DNA of 64,000 bases from Symbiodinium kawagutii. Taxonomy: Eukaryota; Sar; Dinophyceae; Suessiales; Symbiodiniaceae. Under the pieces are notes generated by a model. The model was not told the origin of the DNA. It did no database searches and was given only the letters and a program-made list of their open reading frames with translations. The stretch is taken from assembly GCA_009767595.1 (NCBI GenBank), contig VSDK01015564.1, positions 54,889 to 118,888 of the forward strand. Direction: 5' to 3'. The position numbers and the translations under genes are program-made. Shown here one piece after another: positions 42,099 through 53,771 of the stretch. How positions within the stretch are numbered: the first letter of the stretch is position 1; every line of letters begins with the position of its first letter.

Positions 42099-42355
42099 CT
42101 GGCAGTTATAGTCGTTGGGTTATAGTCCCTATAACTGGTAGTTAGCCCCAGATACGGTAGTTATAAACCAACTCAGTTATAGTCGTTGGGTGAGTTCACC
42201 CCTATAACTGGTAGAAATCGCCCCAGATACGGTAGTTATAAACCAAATCAGTTATAGTCGTTGGGTTAGTTCACCCCTAAAACTGGTAGAAATCGCCCCA
42301 GATATGGTAGTTATAAACCAACTTACAAGTGGTTGGGGGCCCACCTTGTACCATA
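42099..42355. mobile_element. Family E element expanded to three tandem units
   Basis: Three copies of about 75 bp: GTTATAGTCGTTGGGT, ACCCCTATAACTGGTAGAAA, CCAGATACGGTAGTTATAAA. It ends GGTTGGGGGCCCACCTTGTA. The first unit starts CTGGCAGTTATAG, at the exon boundary. Confidence 0.9.
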
Positions 42356-44705
42356 CTTAGATGATCATCCTTGTTACTAGGGTGGTTGTAGGAGTTATCA
42401 GGGTTATACACATATATATATATATATATAAGTACTAAACCATGATTACCACCAACTAAGCTAGCAAGTGGCTGGTAACCATGGTTGTGGAGGTTATAAG
42501 GGCTACAAGCTGTACCTTTTAGGCTTCAGGATCATGGCTCCATCCAACTTATAAGCTACCAAAGTGCTTCGTATCCATGGTTGGTCCAGCCATTTGCAAT
42601 GATAGAATCAACAGAAATGGCGGTTACAATCCCCATGGTTACTACCCAGTACCAAAGTGGGATGATCTTCAATTAGTGTAGGTTGACAGGGGTTACTAAG
42701 CCTTTGTTGAAAAGGTCAGTACTTGGATGTCCGCTTGGTAGCACTTACCGACCATACTTCTAGGGGTTCGTGGTGAACAATCCCGACACCAACTGCAGAT
42801 CCCAGTACCATACAAATGGTTCACAGGCAGGAAACTTGATGGTTCACAAAACTGGCTTAGAACTATGAAGTATAGCAATATGGTAATTGCAATGTTCATA
42901 GTATAGAACTATTATCTTATTTAGTTGTCTATATATATATATATACTGCAATATACGCTTTCTATGATTGATATTTGCAATGTGCATGGCAATGGTGCAT
43001 TTTGATCATGGTGATATACGTAGTAATGGCAGAGAGTAGTTAATCACCATTAGTACTTGCAGATAGGTGGTCAACAATGGTGCTTGATCATGATTGACAG
43101 AGTCATGTCCAAACAAGATGCCCTCCATAAGCCACCTAAACCCCCTTTTGCTGGCCGGTTAATACGGATTTATTCTAAATATGGGTTGTAGCAACCCGCC
43201 AGAGAGCATGTTTCATCTTCCGGGACATCCAATCAAACATTGCTACTGTACAGGAAGTGGTTACTGTATCCCGCCAAACATTGCTCACATGCTTTACGAT
43301 GTTTACGGTCAGGCATTCCCGAGAAGAATTTCTGGCAATGGCCTTCATACGTCTTTTTGGCGAAGTGACAAATTTGGTTTTAGCAGCCAGTGCAAAATGC
43401 ACTCCGTGGACGAGATGAGATGAAATGATCTCTATGAAGGTCGCAGCAACTCTACAACAAAGCACACCAAGACCAAATCAAACCCATTCACTGGGTTGCT
43501 ATCAGCACTGCTGGCTTGCTATCAGGAACTGAGCCGCTAGACCATGCCACCAGCGACGCGTTCGCGCCTCAAACAAATGATGATCTGAGGAGAAAAACTC
43601 TTGGCAAAGTCTCTGTAGTCGGTCTCTACCTCGGCTACAGGCTTTCCCGTTGCTTCAGCGAGCGGCTGGTGGTACCATGCTGAAACCAGCAACGGTTCCA
43701 AGCATTGATTGGTGCCCACTGAAAGCACTCCAGAGCACAAACTTCACCTATGGGTTTAAGGTGCATCATTGTTGGGAGTATGTGTATTGTTACAGGGATT
43801 ATACTGGGACTGCACTTAACATCAATACATTGTGTTTTATAACTCGAATGAAATAAATATACATACATACTACAAACCCCTCTATAGAATTTTTGTAGAT
43901 TCTTGAGTTTAACTCTCACGTTAGACTTCTGGATTTTCCCCCCGGTTCTTGGCCTTGCATCGTCAGCCCCGAAATGAAACCTCCACCAACCCTTTTTTTC
44001 CTTCAGAGGTTTCAGCAACGAGTCTTTTGCTCAACGAAAAATGTGAGGCAAAGTCTGGTGGTACAAAGCCTGGTACTTCGGACAGTGCTGATACTTGTAT
44101 CGCTACATATGCAATCATTCAACGGTCCGTGGAGATTGTCTAAGCAGAAGATACACAACAAACACCTACATGAGTGCATGTATATTCTGGACAATATAAT
44201 AGATTGCACGTTAAAATAAGGTTAATTACTAAATGTTATAAGCACACCTATGTTCGTGTTGCTCATGGGCTTGTGACGTTGGTTTCTTCAAGGAAGCGGC
44301 ACTGGGACGGACCCAGTGCCAAATGCGATGAAGGTCATTGGACAGGGGGAGCAAACTGCAAGTTGTTGCTGCGAAGTGCATGTTTCGAAAACAAGAAAAA
44401 GAGCCCCATTGAGCCTTCTTTCGACGGATATTTTCATCACAATCACTGGATATACTGGATACTTTAGATATGTTTTGATGTATGTGTCAAAGTCCAAAAG
44501 TTGAGATGTCCGAAAGCACCATCCAGATCCACACCACGAAGTTCTTCTGAAACGGCCCGCATGCTTATGCAATGGGCCAGAAATCTGGTAGGTTCTCAAC
44601 GCCTGACCAGTTGCGCAACGCAAAGAATGATGTTCACTGGTGCTTTCTCGAAGCGGCGGCATACCCCAAAACTGGTTGGTGCAGGACTATGAATCGCCAA
44701 CTTTT
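42356..44705. other. Long intron, no supported exon
   Basis: Scattered TA repeats (42410, 42930). A family D-like ACTTGGATGTCCGC at 42721. Open frames on both strands at 43181-43465 and 44288-44662 (for example LKYPVYPVIVMKISVERRLN on minus) have no domains or clear splicing. Confidence 0.4.
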
Positions 44706-44798
44706 TCAGATGATTTCGGGGGTCCCCAAAAAATACAATCATTTATATTGGATAGCTTGGGGCTACCATCGGGGTACCCCCATTTGAGAAACACCGAT
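44706..44798. mobile_element. Family A element, left end decayed
   Basis: GATGATTTCGGGGGTCCCC, AAAAAATACAATCATTTATA and the right end CCATTTGAGAAACACC. Confidence 0.65.
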
Positions 44799-44799
44799 A

Positions 44800-45660
44800 T
44801 GGAGCCTTGACGAAAACAATATCTCTGGAACACCAACCATTACTCATGATACTAATGATTGCAACCCTAGTTACTCATGCGATACAGCTAGACCCATAGC
44901 CCATAAGTTACCCATAAGAGCTTCGACCACTAATGTATCGAGCCATTGACCGTTCTTACTACCGCAACCACTCGCCACTCACCAAGAAAGGGTTTGGCTT
45001 TGACTTTAGGATCTGGTGCGAGCGCAAATGGTCAGCAACCTACAATGCACTGTCTTGCACTGAAGTGATGCCGGAAGGGATTGTGTTCCAAAGTGGTTGA
45101 TTAACAGTGATTGATTGGAATTTAAAAGCCGTTGATTTGTGGTTGACTGTTGTTCAATAGTGGTGATTGGTGATTAATCCGTGGCTGATTCATGGTTGAT
45201 TCACAAGGAATGCATTGGCCGTTAAACTGTCAATGTTGATTGGAGGACCACCTTGCACTGATACTGAATAACGCTTCTTGGTTTCATGGCTGCTTTCTTT
45301 CGCAGCCTTTCGTGGAATGATGAAAACAGTCAGACTTGCTGAAAATGGAACGGTTTTCCCACAAGGATTCTGATCACTGAGAGGACCACCTTGGTCCGGT
45401 TGGCAACGTTGCAAGATGTTCATCAAGTAGAAGCCATCACGCCCAGGTATGGTTGAAGATTAAAAAAACACATCTTGCAACACCAAGCAGTTATGGATCG
45501 CTGTGCTCTCTGCAAGAAACAACTGCCACCATTCCTTCCTTCTATGTCATCATCCGGTTGATCTATCCCGCGGCGGCAGTGTCTTGGGTGGGAACCCAAA
45601 TCTGCTGCTGAAACTAAACGCCAAGTTGAAGACCAAGCGCGGAGAAGTGCTTCGGAAGAT
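44800..45660. other. Intron, nothing supported
   Basis: Unique sequence with GGTTGATTCATGG words around 45090-45200. No exon geometry. Confidence 0.45.
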
Positions 45661-45661
45661 A

Positions 45662-45966
45662 TAATGGTTTTTTCAAGCCATAGGGGTACCCGAAGAATGG
45701 ATGGTTTATAGTGGCTAATAGTGGTTAATAATAGGGGATAATAATCAAATATAACGGTTCAAAAACTACTAGTTGGTTGGGGGTACATAGCTGGTGTATC
45801 CCCTATAGTTGCTAATTAGTTCTTATCCCCCATTTACCAGCTAAACCAGCTAGCCATTGGTTGACCCGATCCATAGCCTGATAACCCCAAGAAATGGATG
45901 GTTCACTAGTTTAAATGGGAAACGAACTGGAAGATTTGGGGGTACCCCTCGTTTGAGAAACACCGT
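45662..45966. mobile_element. Family A element with a nested insert
   Basis: Left end TAATGGTTTTTTCAAGCC plus GGGGTACCCGAAGAATGG; right end GTACCCCTCGTTTGAGAAAC at 45966. Between them about 200 bp with GGGGATAATAATCA, CTGGTGTATCCCCTATAG and TTGACCCGATCCATAGCC, family B-like. Confidence 0.7.
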
Positions 45967-46400
45967 GCTAACACCTGCACAAACAAATGAACATATCAAA
46001 ATCCAGCAAAACATTTTCACAGTTCATCCTCAGCACCGGTTTGTCCAGGTTCCATGTACGTTCTGGGGCTGACTTGTCATTGGAAATAATGCCAATTCGG
46101 ACTTTACAACCGCGAAATCATCCACAAAACAGTCAAGTTCGGATTGTTTGAAGCCACAGCACCTACCCAAAGAACCTGAAATCTTGAGAAAGCAGTTAAA
46201 CACCAACCTGAGCCTATATCACCATCCCCAACAGCCGGTTGCTGCTTGTGCCACTTGTTTCAGTGCTCACCATGGGTCCTCTACCTCTGTCCATGGTTGG
46301 TTACCAACTATCTACCACTTGGATGCGCCGCGGGGGGCGCCCCTGTTGCCTTGGAACCATGGCGATAGTCACCCTAGAAGGTGCCTGGATAAACCCCAAC

Positions 46401-46454
46401 TTCACGGCGCCGCCGTCTGCCCACCATGGTTACTCGCCATGCTGGCTCCCCCTG
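46401..46454 (-). CDS. Exon of an unidentified gene
   Basis: 18 codons, QGEPAWRVTMVGRRRRRE, between the acceptor GCAGCTTTCAG and GT donor GAA/GTTGGG, phase 0. Very basic tail. A frame downstream (GFIQAPSRVTIAMVPRQQGR) is open but separate. Not recognised. Confidence 0.5.
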
Positions 46455-46599
46455 CTGAAAGCTGCATATCTTTGGTCTCTTATGAGGTGCTGGCCATCCA
46501 AGACATGCTCAGTTTGCGAGAAGGCGCCATGATTCATGATATGATTTACGTGGGGTACTCCCTTCATGGTCGTCATAGATTCATAGATGACATTTTTCA

Positions 46600-46760
<161 letters not shown>

Positions 46761-46919
46761 ACGCCTACCCACTGGAAGTTATGGCCCCAGGCGATGGTGA
46801 TGGTCTCCAGTGCCACGCAAGGTCACAACGACAACGACAACGACAACGACAACCAACGCCTACCCACTGGAAGTTATGGCCCCAGGCGATGGTGATGGTC
46901 TCCAGTGCCACGCAAGGTC
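46761..46919 (-). repeat. Tandem duplication containing an exon-like unit
   Basis: A segment of about 68 bp (starts CCAACGCCTACCCACTGG, ends CACGCAAGGT) occurs twice, separated by CGACAA units. On the minus strand each copy can be read as TITIAWGHNFQW between GGCACTGGAG and a GT donor (TGG/GTAGGC), phase 0. The copies appear identical, so either a duplicated exon or a duplicated intronic block. Confidence 0.7.
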
Positions 46920-47590
46920 TAGTGGGGTGTAACCATCCACCATCGAAAATCCCAGCCACAGAAGTAGCTGGTTTACCTATCAAAACAAATGGTTACCTAT
47001 AAGAGGATTTATCTATAAGAACAGCTGGAGTTACCTATAAAAATAAAGAGTTCAATTCCCTATAAAACATGTGGTTTTGAATGATTTTGAGTTTCCAGCT
47101 TCGTTTCCCCAGAGGGTTGTAGGAAATCATCAAGCACTTGGGGTCCTCTATACTTAACATCAGAGTTATCACATGTTACAAGGTGCAATAAGTTTTAAAA
47201 ACATAAGGCCGTAATGCAGCAAATTGGAGAACTGGCATCTCAGCATATCGAGCTCCCACTTGGCCAAATAGGTCATTCCAAGAACAAGCCGCGAAGAAGT
47301 GAGCAGTGGCACTACTCATCCATCCCAAGAAAAAGCCGCGAAGCAGTGAGCAGTGGCACGACTCATCTCAGAAAACAAAGAATCAGACTTGCTTGTATAG
47401 AGAATCCTGAATCTGTGATACCATTTCAAATAGAGAATATCCGTGCGCGTCATGGGTTGCCATCACCATTGGCCTTGTCGCAAGGTCATTGGGAAAGCTG
47501 GCCGCGAGAAGCCAGGTGGAACATGGGTGAATGAAAAAATGGTGAATGAATTCAGTGTAAATGATTCAACGAATAAGTAATGATGGTTAA
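46920..47590. other. Intron with weak exon signal
   Basis: Repeated TTACCTATAA words near 46975-47070. At 47410-47525 a minus frame (LAASFPNDLATRPMVMATHD) is open but lacks clear splice sites. A direct repeat, CGAAGNAGTGAGCAGTGGCA, occurs at about 47292 and 47339. Confidence 0.4.
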
Positions 47591-47599
47591 TCATGGGAA

Positions 47600-47885
47600 A
47601 AAAATGATCATGAACATGCTCATGATGTTTTTCTTTAGATTGTGATATAATCCAGGTTTCACGGAAAGAAAACAACCAATCATCTTGTGGATCAACCATC
47701 CTGTCACATCTTTTGGGCGTTCTCTGGTTGAAGGGAACAATTTAACGATCCCTCCGTTAGTCATCCGGGGGGACCATGGTTGTGAGGGTTGGTTCAGTGA
47801 TGGTGAACTAAATTTCCCAGGGGGCAGCTGGAGGAAGTGCCATGGTTTTGCGACGGGTGAGTCGCAAGCTGCATCAGTGTAAACA
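47600..47885 (-). other. Open minus frame, possible exon
   Basis: Reads SPVAKPWHFLQLPPGKFSSP and TRERPKDVTGWLIHKMIGCF over about 90 codons, next to the family A element at 47886. Protein-like, unrecognised, boundaries unknown. A plus frame is partly open too. Confidence 0.35.
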
Positions 47886-47994
47886 TGTGGGTGTTTCTCA
47901 AGCCATAGGGGACTCAAAAAATGGATGGTTTATTGCTACAAATGACTATTAATGGATGATTTAGGGGTACCCCTATTTTGAGAAACACCCATGT
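47886..47994. mobile_element. Family A TIR element
   Basis: ATGTGGGTGTTTCTCAAGCC to CCTATTTTGAGAAACACCCA, flanked by ATGT on both sides (possible 4-bp target duplication). Core AAAAAATGGATGGTTTATTG. Confidence 0.95.
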
Positions 47995-49005
47995 AGTGAG
48001 TGACTTGGCATCAGAACCAAAGCCGCAAAAAAAACAACAGCAACCAACAGCAACCAACCCATCTAAGCCTCAATATATATCCATATTCGCTTGATAGCAA
48101 AGCCCGGCTGTAGCCCACCTAGTTCACACGACTGGTTCCCATCTTTGGTGAGGTGGAGCCTCTGGTGAGCTCCACCCTCCCACAGGCCAATCATGAACTC
48201 AGGAATTCCTTCGCGTTGATTGGCTACACACCCGGTATGTCCCTTGAATCACTTGATGATGGTCTGGTTGGTGGTTGTGACATCCCAAAAAAATGCGCAA
48301 GTCAATCACAATTCCGAACTATTGGGGAAAAAGGTAATGTTTCAAACCATCAACAAGTTCATGATGGTGAATAACGATCCAACAACGTTCCGGATGGTGA
48401 TGGGCGCGCGCCACGCCACACCAATTATTTTGTGGCCCTGTGGGGTTCTATGTTCGCAGTCATTTTTGATCGGATTTTTTTTCTCACAGGTTTGCAAGTA
48501 CAAGCGAACGTCAACATGCCCCCAAAAACACCCCCACCCCACCCCACACCCAAACGCGCGCCCGGTGCAGAGCATGGTCCAGCTGTTAAAAAGTAAAACA
48601 CATGCTACAGTCGTTAGCAGCCATGGTCGACATACAATGATCATGTACTCAGCTTGGGGGAATATGTGATACAATGATTAAATATCATATAATTGTGATG
48701 TTTGAAATCCAAGACGGAGCTGGACTGATTGAAAATAGTTAAACATCATGTGACTGTTTTGTTTGAAATCCAATACAGAGCTAGACAGATTGTGGTCAGT
48801 GGTCAGTTGCTTGGATGGTGAGCAATCGGTGCGAAAGACAGTTGCAGATGTTCAATCGATGGCTGTGGGTTATTCCTGGTGGACGTTCACCATCCCAATT
48901 TTGGAAGAACTAGTCCAATTTTGGACAGTTTTGGAAGAACTAGTCCGACAGTGCACCACTGGTTTAACGTCCCCAAAATAATCTTGCACTAGTCCAAGTA
49001 TTGGG
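47995..49005. other. Nothing supported
   Basis: Unique sequence; near-repeat GTTTGAAATCCAA at 48699 and 48760; CCCCACCCCACC run near 48535. Confidence 0.45.
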
Positions 49006-49009
49006 ATGG

Positions 49010-49160
49010 GTGATCCCAGCCCTGGCTGAAATGAAAGTTGGTCCTGGCCTCAGTCGTATTTCCGCTGGCTGGCTGCGCAGCAGGGGCGTTCCGAGCTCGG
49101 ATTTCCCTCAGCGCGCAGCAAGATTTGCAAACAGATCCGTTCACAACAAGGCGAAGAAGG
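49010..49160 (-). other. GC-rich island, exon uncertain
   Basis: A minus frame reads SALLRLVVNGSVCKSCCALR then EIRARNAPAAQPASG; the plus strand is open too (GLSRISAGWLRSRGVPSSDF). Clear GC contrast suggests an exon but strand and frame cannot be fixed. Confidence 0.3.
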
Positions 49161-49169
49161 GCCGATGCT

Positions 49170-49275
49170 CACATGATGGTTTCTTGATGAGCGCTTCTAC
49201 CCATAAATCATCCAATTCTTAATCATATTTAGTAACAAACCATGTATTTTGTGAATCCTGATTTTGAGAAACGCT
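49170..49275. mobile_element. Family A element, diverged
   Basis: CATGATGGTTTCTTGATG, ATAAATCATCCAATTCTTAA and CTGATTTTGAGAAACGC keep the A layout with many changes. Confidence 0.6.
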
Positions 49276-49279
49276 CGCT

Positions 49280-50390
49280 ATCCGTAAATGGTCTAGTACT
49301 CACGACAAGCCCTCATGATCTTCATTGAAATGGAAACCAACCAGCTATGGGGGCACACCATTTATGGACCCAAATGAGTTGTATTGATTCTCACCAGCAA
49401 TGTCACAGTACATGAATGATTTTCTCAATGGTATTGACTGACTATAGACTATAGCTCAGTCATAGCAAATGATAAAGAAAACAAGTAGCAAATAGAAGCA
49501 ACAAAGTATATGGCAAACATGTGGGTTATGCCTGCAATGCCGAAGTCTTGAATTCGTTGCAAGAAACAAATAGTAATGGGGAGACACCACCTCTATGGTA
49601 TTGCCGGGGGATTGTCCCGAAGGGTTGTCCGGCACCCTATGCACGGACACGATGAAGAAGTGTGAGCTTCTCAACCACTCCTCTTGGCCACCACAAGATC
49701 TTGTGTTTATTATGTCCCCTGGCTAGTCAACCCAACCCTGTGGCAAAAGTTCCCTTCCCACAAATAGGTGGTTGCTCAGCCAGGCAATGTCTGTTGTCTC
49801 TGCCTGCCTTCCTGCATTCTGAAGTGTTGCCGCATCATGAAGCAACTGAGTCATCTCCGAATTGTCAGCAAAGGGTTCACTGAGCAACTAGCAACACTGG
49901 CAACACTACCAACACAAGTTTCTCCTAGTGACTTCAACTAGCAACTTGCCAACAAAAAAGTAATAAAGTGGTGAATCCATCCTATTATAAAACAAGCAGT
50001 TGGACCAAAACTGTAGCCAAGCGTGCATAGATCTGGCATCCAGGGTTGGTTGCTGGTGTTGTTTGGAATTGGCTCGAGTATTCCCTCTAGAGGCGTCGTA
50101 TCGAATGTTTACATCGCAAGTCGCCGCATCAACACACGCACAATATGCATCACAGTACATCAAATCATCCGACGTCGTAGCAAATTAGATTGCATACTGT
50201 ATGTCGATTATTAAGCATCTACTAGATGATAGTGGAATCACCTATGAGCTGATATGTGGTACCAATACTACTGTACGCAACGTACACATATAACTGGTGT
50301 CTTCCCCTAGTAGTCATGCTTATCACTGGATGGTTGATCACAAACATGATTAATGAACCACCCCGTTTCTGATTGACTACTGCATGGTGC
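49280..50390. other. Probably between genes; nothing supported
   Basis: Lies downstream of the MATE gene end. Unique sequence, no exon geometry found. Confidence 0.45.
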
Positions 50391-50395
50391 TTAGC

Positions 50396-50546
50396 CTACT
50401 TGCTTAGTAGATACCATCTATGTATCACCCCTCCCTTCCCCTTGCGACTTCCCGTGTCACCCAGCGACTCAGCGTACTTGGACCAATGGCTGCACTTGAC
50501 GATCAACAAAACCACGAAGCACTCAATGAAGGTCACCAAGGCTTGC
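50396..50546 (-). CDS. MATE-family exporter, C-terminal exon
   Basis: After the acceptor CTCCGTCCCAG the minus strand reads QALVTFIECFVVLLIVKCSH then WSKYAESLGDTGSRKGKGG and a stop at 50396. A hydrophobic helix followed by a His/Asp-Trp-x-x-x-Ala motif is the usual end of MATE proteins (last transmembrane helix, then DW-x-x-A). MATE proteins are H+ or Na+ coupled antiporters for organic cations. The exon starts with one base of a split codon, so phase differs from the others. The last residues may be read-through of a donor. Confidence 0.75.
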
Positions 50547-51719
50547 CTGGGACGGAGGCGCAATACTCCCATGGCTATGAACGAGACCATGATTTACCAG
50601 TCACTTAAGCATTAACTTAGCGAATATTTATGATTAGTAACTATTTTTATCATGGTTAACTTAGAGAATATTTGAATGATCATGATTTACCAGTCACTTA
50701 AGCATTAACTGTGGTAAATCATGGTTAGTAAGCATATAGATTAGTATAATATTTGGTTTACGAACTTATTTACCAGTCAATATCTATGGGTAGTAACGAA
50801 TTTGTCATGGCGACCATTGATGAACGAAGCAATACCTGTTATTGAGATTCTAATGGTTAATATATTGTGTGTTAATATTGTTTAAATTGATAATGATGTA
50901 TAATTCGCAATATTCGAAGTTGAGATCAATTACTAATAAAGCCATTCAAAATAAATTTCTCTAACATGCAAATTGCTTGGTGAGTTGGCTGGGTTGATTG
51001 TTTCAATAATTGGCATGTGCATATCTACATATCTATGGATAAAGGTGTGTGTGTATGTAAATATATATATATATATATACATGTATGCAACATATACATA
51101 TCATGGGTGCAGTTATATGGATGTTCTTTTTCAATATCTGTGATATGAACATCTGCACGTGCACATACTCATGATATCTACATATGTTTGTGCATATTGA
51201 TTCATTGAACACATACATAAACACATAAACATAGATACATTGACCAGGTTTGTTTTTGTTTTCCTTAGTGTTGGCATTTAAAGTTCATAAACATCAATTC
51301 CTTTTGGTAATTGGTTTACTGCCATCCACGAATCTATGGCATCGATCGATCGGTCCAGTAAAATAGGTGTCGTTCAATAATGCTGCTGCTGATTTGATGG
51401 ACTAAAGCAGTGTCCAGTGCAACACGGGAATAGTAATGGTCCGCACCCAATTTCTTGGAAAAGGTCTCAGCAAAGGGCAAATGCCAGGGTCAACTGTTTT
51501 TTTTCATACTGCTATCACGCGGCCACTCCCGGCAAAGGTGTGGCTGATGGCATTTTGCAGTTTCCCTCCAGCCTTTTTGGGTGAACTCCGAGACAAGTGC
51601 AACCCTCTGGCAAACTAAGGTGGAAGCTGAAAATCAACTATTTAAAATGGTTTTAGCTGTAAAAATGACGATGTTCACTTTCCAGGTGAGTTTCCTGGAG
51701 TGTAAAAAGATGTTCTCAT
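50547..51719. other. MATE intron; one weak exon signal
   Basis: TTAACTTAGNGAATATTT duplicated near 50614 and 50657, AT tract at 51060. At 51480-51620 both strands have protein-like frames (minus SSPKKAGGKLQNAISHTFAG). CCTCTGGCAAACTA there is shared with 54360, suggesting a dispersed repeat. Confidence 0.4.
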
Positions 51720-51832
51720 GAGGCTATGGGTCAAAACCCCGTACCCCTGGTTCCCCTATTAGTTTCCCCATAGTTTGTTGGTTATTTACCACCCTTATTG
51801 GTTGGTTAACTGCTTGACCCATAGCCTCATGA
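51720..51832. mobile_element. Family B TIR element
   Basis: GAGGCTATGGGTCAAAACCC to GCTTGACCCATAGCCTC, 15-bp perfect ends. Flanks CATGAG / CATGAC. Confidence 0.95.
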
Positions 51833-51839
51833 CACCCCC

Positions 51840-52500
51840 AACAGCGAGATCTGCCTTCAACCGCACCGGCAACGGCAGCGTCCAGGTACGTGGGATACCA
51901 CGGGGTTCGAATGTCTACAAACCGTAGCTTGTTAAGCCTCCAGCCATGGTTGGGAACCAGTTACTAAGTTGGGACAGCCAAATATTGGTTGACGATAATC
52001 CCCAACAACACATGGTTGATGATGGTTAGCAAACGTACTACCAGGGTTCTAAAAAAGCATGGTCATGAGTCATTAGTAATTGGATTGGAATGGTTGAATG
52101 GAAGGGGGTTACAGCTTGCTGGTCATATCCACGAATAAGACAGCTTAGCAACCATGCTAGATCTCAAACCCTTGCGGGGATCGCCCCACTGGCCCCTAAA
52201 CCAACGAAACTTGAAAAAAACATTTCTCTACCCTTCCAGTCACCTGTATAGTAGGCAACCAGGGAACCCCAAGTAAGGAAGGTTACCCATAATTTGGAAG
52301 GGTACGGTGTCAATTTTTTTTGGTAAAGATTGCCCAGCAACTACAAAGTTTGTTTCTGAAACATGGCCGCTTTGAGGTGCTACTACCAGGTTTTTCTGGC
52401 TCCGGCTGAAAGTCGAGGCTGTGACCTGCTTTCACGATAATGAGTAGCTCCATAATTTGAAAAAAACAACAACCAACCATGAGCATGTTGACGGGTCTAT
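51840..52500. other. MATE intron; GC-rich patch at start
   Basis: At 51850-51925 a minus frame reads EPRGIPRTWTLPLP before GTGCGG, phase 0; alternative frame YLDAAVAGAVEGRSRC. Not matched to MATE. A decayed family D end near 51950. Nothing else. Confidence 0.3.
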
Positions 52501-52501
52501 C

Positions 52502-52655
52502 TGGTGGTTTCTGAAAATAAGGGACCCCCAAAATGGTTGGTTTACTGCTACAGTATGAATGGTTAATGTTGGATGATTTGGGGGGTCCCCTATTTTAAGA
52601 AACACCCATCTGGTGGTTTCTGAAAACACGGGTACCCCTAAATCATCCAATAAAC
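52502..52655. mobile_element. Two adjoining family A elements
   Basis: A full copy (ATCTGGTGGTTTCTGAAAAT to ATTTTAAGAAACACCC) is followed at once by a second ATCTGGTGGTTTCTGAAAAC start, truncated after about 45 bp. The shared ATCTGG may be a target duplication or the result of unequal exchange. Confidence 0.85.
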
Positions 52656-52749
52656 ATCTCATTGTACGCAAGCATGATCAACCATGGTAATTCGAACCCA
52701 TATCGATCCATGGATCACACATCCGCCACGTGAGGAAACCAAGATACAC

Positions 52750-52794
52750 CCAGTAGACCACGTGAACATCCGCTCGGAAGACAAGGACCAGGAC
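52750..52794 (-). CDS. MATE-family exporter exon
   Basis: 15 codons, VLVLVFRADVHVVYW, after CGTTACCAG and before the GT donor TGG/GTGTAT, phase 0. With the previous exon (VLLFELPFLLGTIS) it forms a hydrophobic helix ending in a short loop and Trp, as in MATE helices 10-11 (G-x-x-G-x-W region). The frame stays open past the donor (VYLGFLTWRMCDPW). Confidence 0.6.
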
Positions 52795-52859
52795 CTGGTA
52801 ACGCGTTTCATACACCTTCGCATGTGAGAAAATCGCATATACATAAGCATATCATCCAT

Positions 52860-52962
52860 ATGTAGATAAAAAATAAACAAGTATATGTATATATATATAT
52901 ATATTTATATGTGTATACAGTACTCATTTTTAAATTTGTTTGCTTACACACAAAAAATAAAT

Positions 52963-52997
<35 letters not shown>

Positions 52998-53000
52998 CAC
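52860..53000. repeat. (TA)n microsatellites
   Basis: Two TATATATATATA runs at about 52885-52910 and 52965-52993. Confidence 0.95.
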
Positions 53001-53385
53001 GTATTTCTGATGAACTGGTGATTATAGCAATAACTACAGGCCATCAATAACAACCATGGTTGTTACTACAAGCCATCAATCATGGCAACCCACAATACAT
53101 ATACCACCAAGATATAGTGGTTATGATTTTAATCATCTGTTGCATTCCAATTGAAGAGGGTTATAAAATACCGACCGATGAACTGGTGCCACGCGAATGT
53201 TTCGTTCATATTGCCAAACGACACAATAACGCAAGTTACACACTTTTAAATAAACCAACCTGGAAGTGGAAAATCGATGAAAATCAAGCATTTATAAACG
53301 TATGCCTGTCAAACATGGTGATTGTTTAGTTTCCAGATTAGTTTAACCATCATTGACCACCATTAACCATGATACTCCCAAACAT

Positions 53386-53506
53386 ATGGCAGTGGGTCAG
53401 TTCACCCTGTACCCCTGGTTCCCATCATTTACCGTTGTTTTCGCTATTATTACTGGTTTTTATCCCCCATTGGTTGGCTTGTTAATATTGACCCATAGCC
53501 ATATTG
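53386..53506. mobile_element. Family B TIR element
   Basis: CATATGGCAGTGGGTCAG to TTGACCCATAGCCATAT; ends with matching CATAT/ATAT. It lies 59 bp from the exon at 53565. Confidence 0.9.
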
Positions 53507-53564
53507 CTGGCTCAACCACCATGACCATAGTGTCACCTCAGGCACACCTCCCTGAGTGCATCAC

Positions 53565-53606
53565 TGAAATGGTTCCCAGCAGAAATGGCAATTCGAAGAG
53601 CAGCAC
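53565..53606 (-). CDS. MATE-family exporter exon
   Basis: 14 codons, VLLFELPFLLGTIS, after the strong acceptor GTCAACGTTTCCCAG and before GT donor TCA/GTGATG, phase 0. Leu-Pro-Phe-Leu-Leu-Gly fits the conserved LP-x-x-x-x-G turn in MATE helix 10. The frame is open upstream (FITSIVVVNVSQ) to the family E element, so a longer exon is possible. Confidence 0.65.
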
Positions 53607-53645
53607 CTGGGAAACGTTGACGACAACAATGGACGTGATAAAGGG

Positions 53646-53771
53646 TACAAGGTGGGCCCCCCTAGTTAGCTAACTTGGCTTATAACTTGGCTAACTTCTA
53701 GCTTTGGTAGATATGACCAGCTTGTTGATTGGCAAGCAACTTATAACCAGGGCGTCCCAAGTTGTAGGCGC
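53646..53771. mobile_element. Family E-related TIR element
   Basis: GGTACAAGGTGGGCCCCCC start and ATAACCAGGGCGTCCCAAGT end, with GGTAGATATGACCAGC interior. The GTACAAGGTGGGCCC end is the inverse of GGGCCCACCTTGTAC found at the right of other E copies. Confidence 0.75.

Noticed and set aside
41595..42125. 176-codon plus ORF
   Set aside because: Passes through a CAACCAAC repeat and opposite to an exon candidate with good splice sites.
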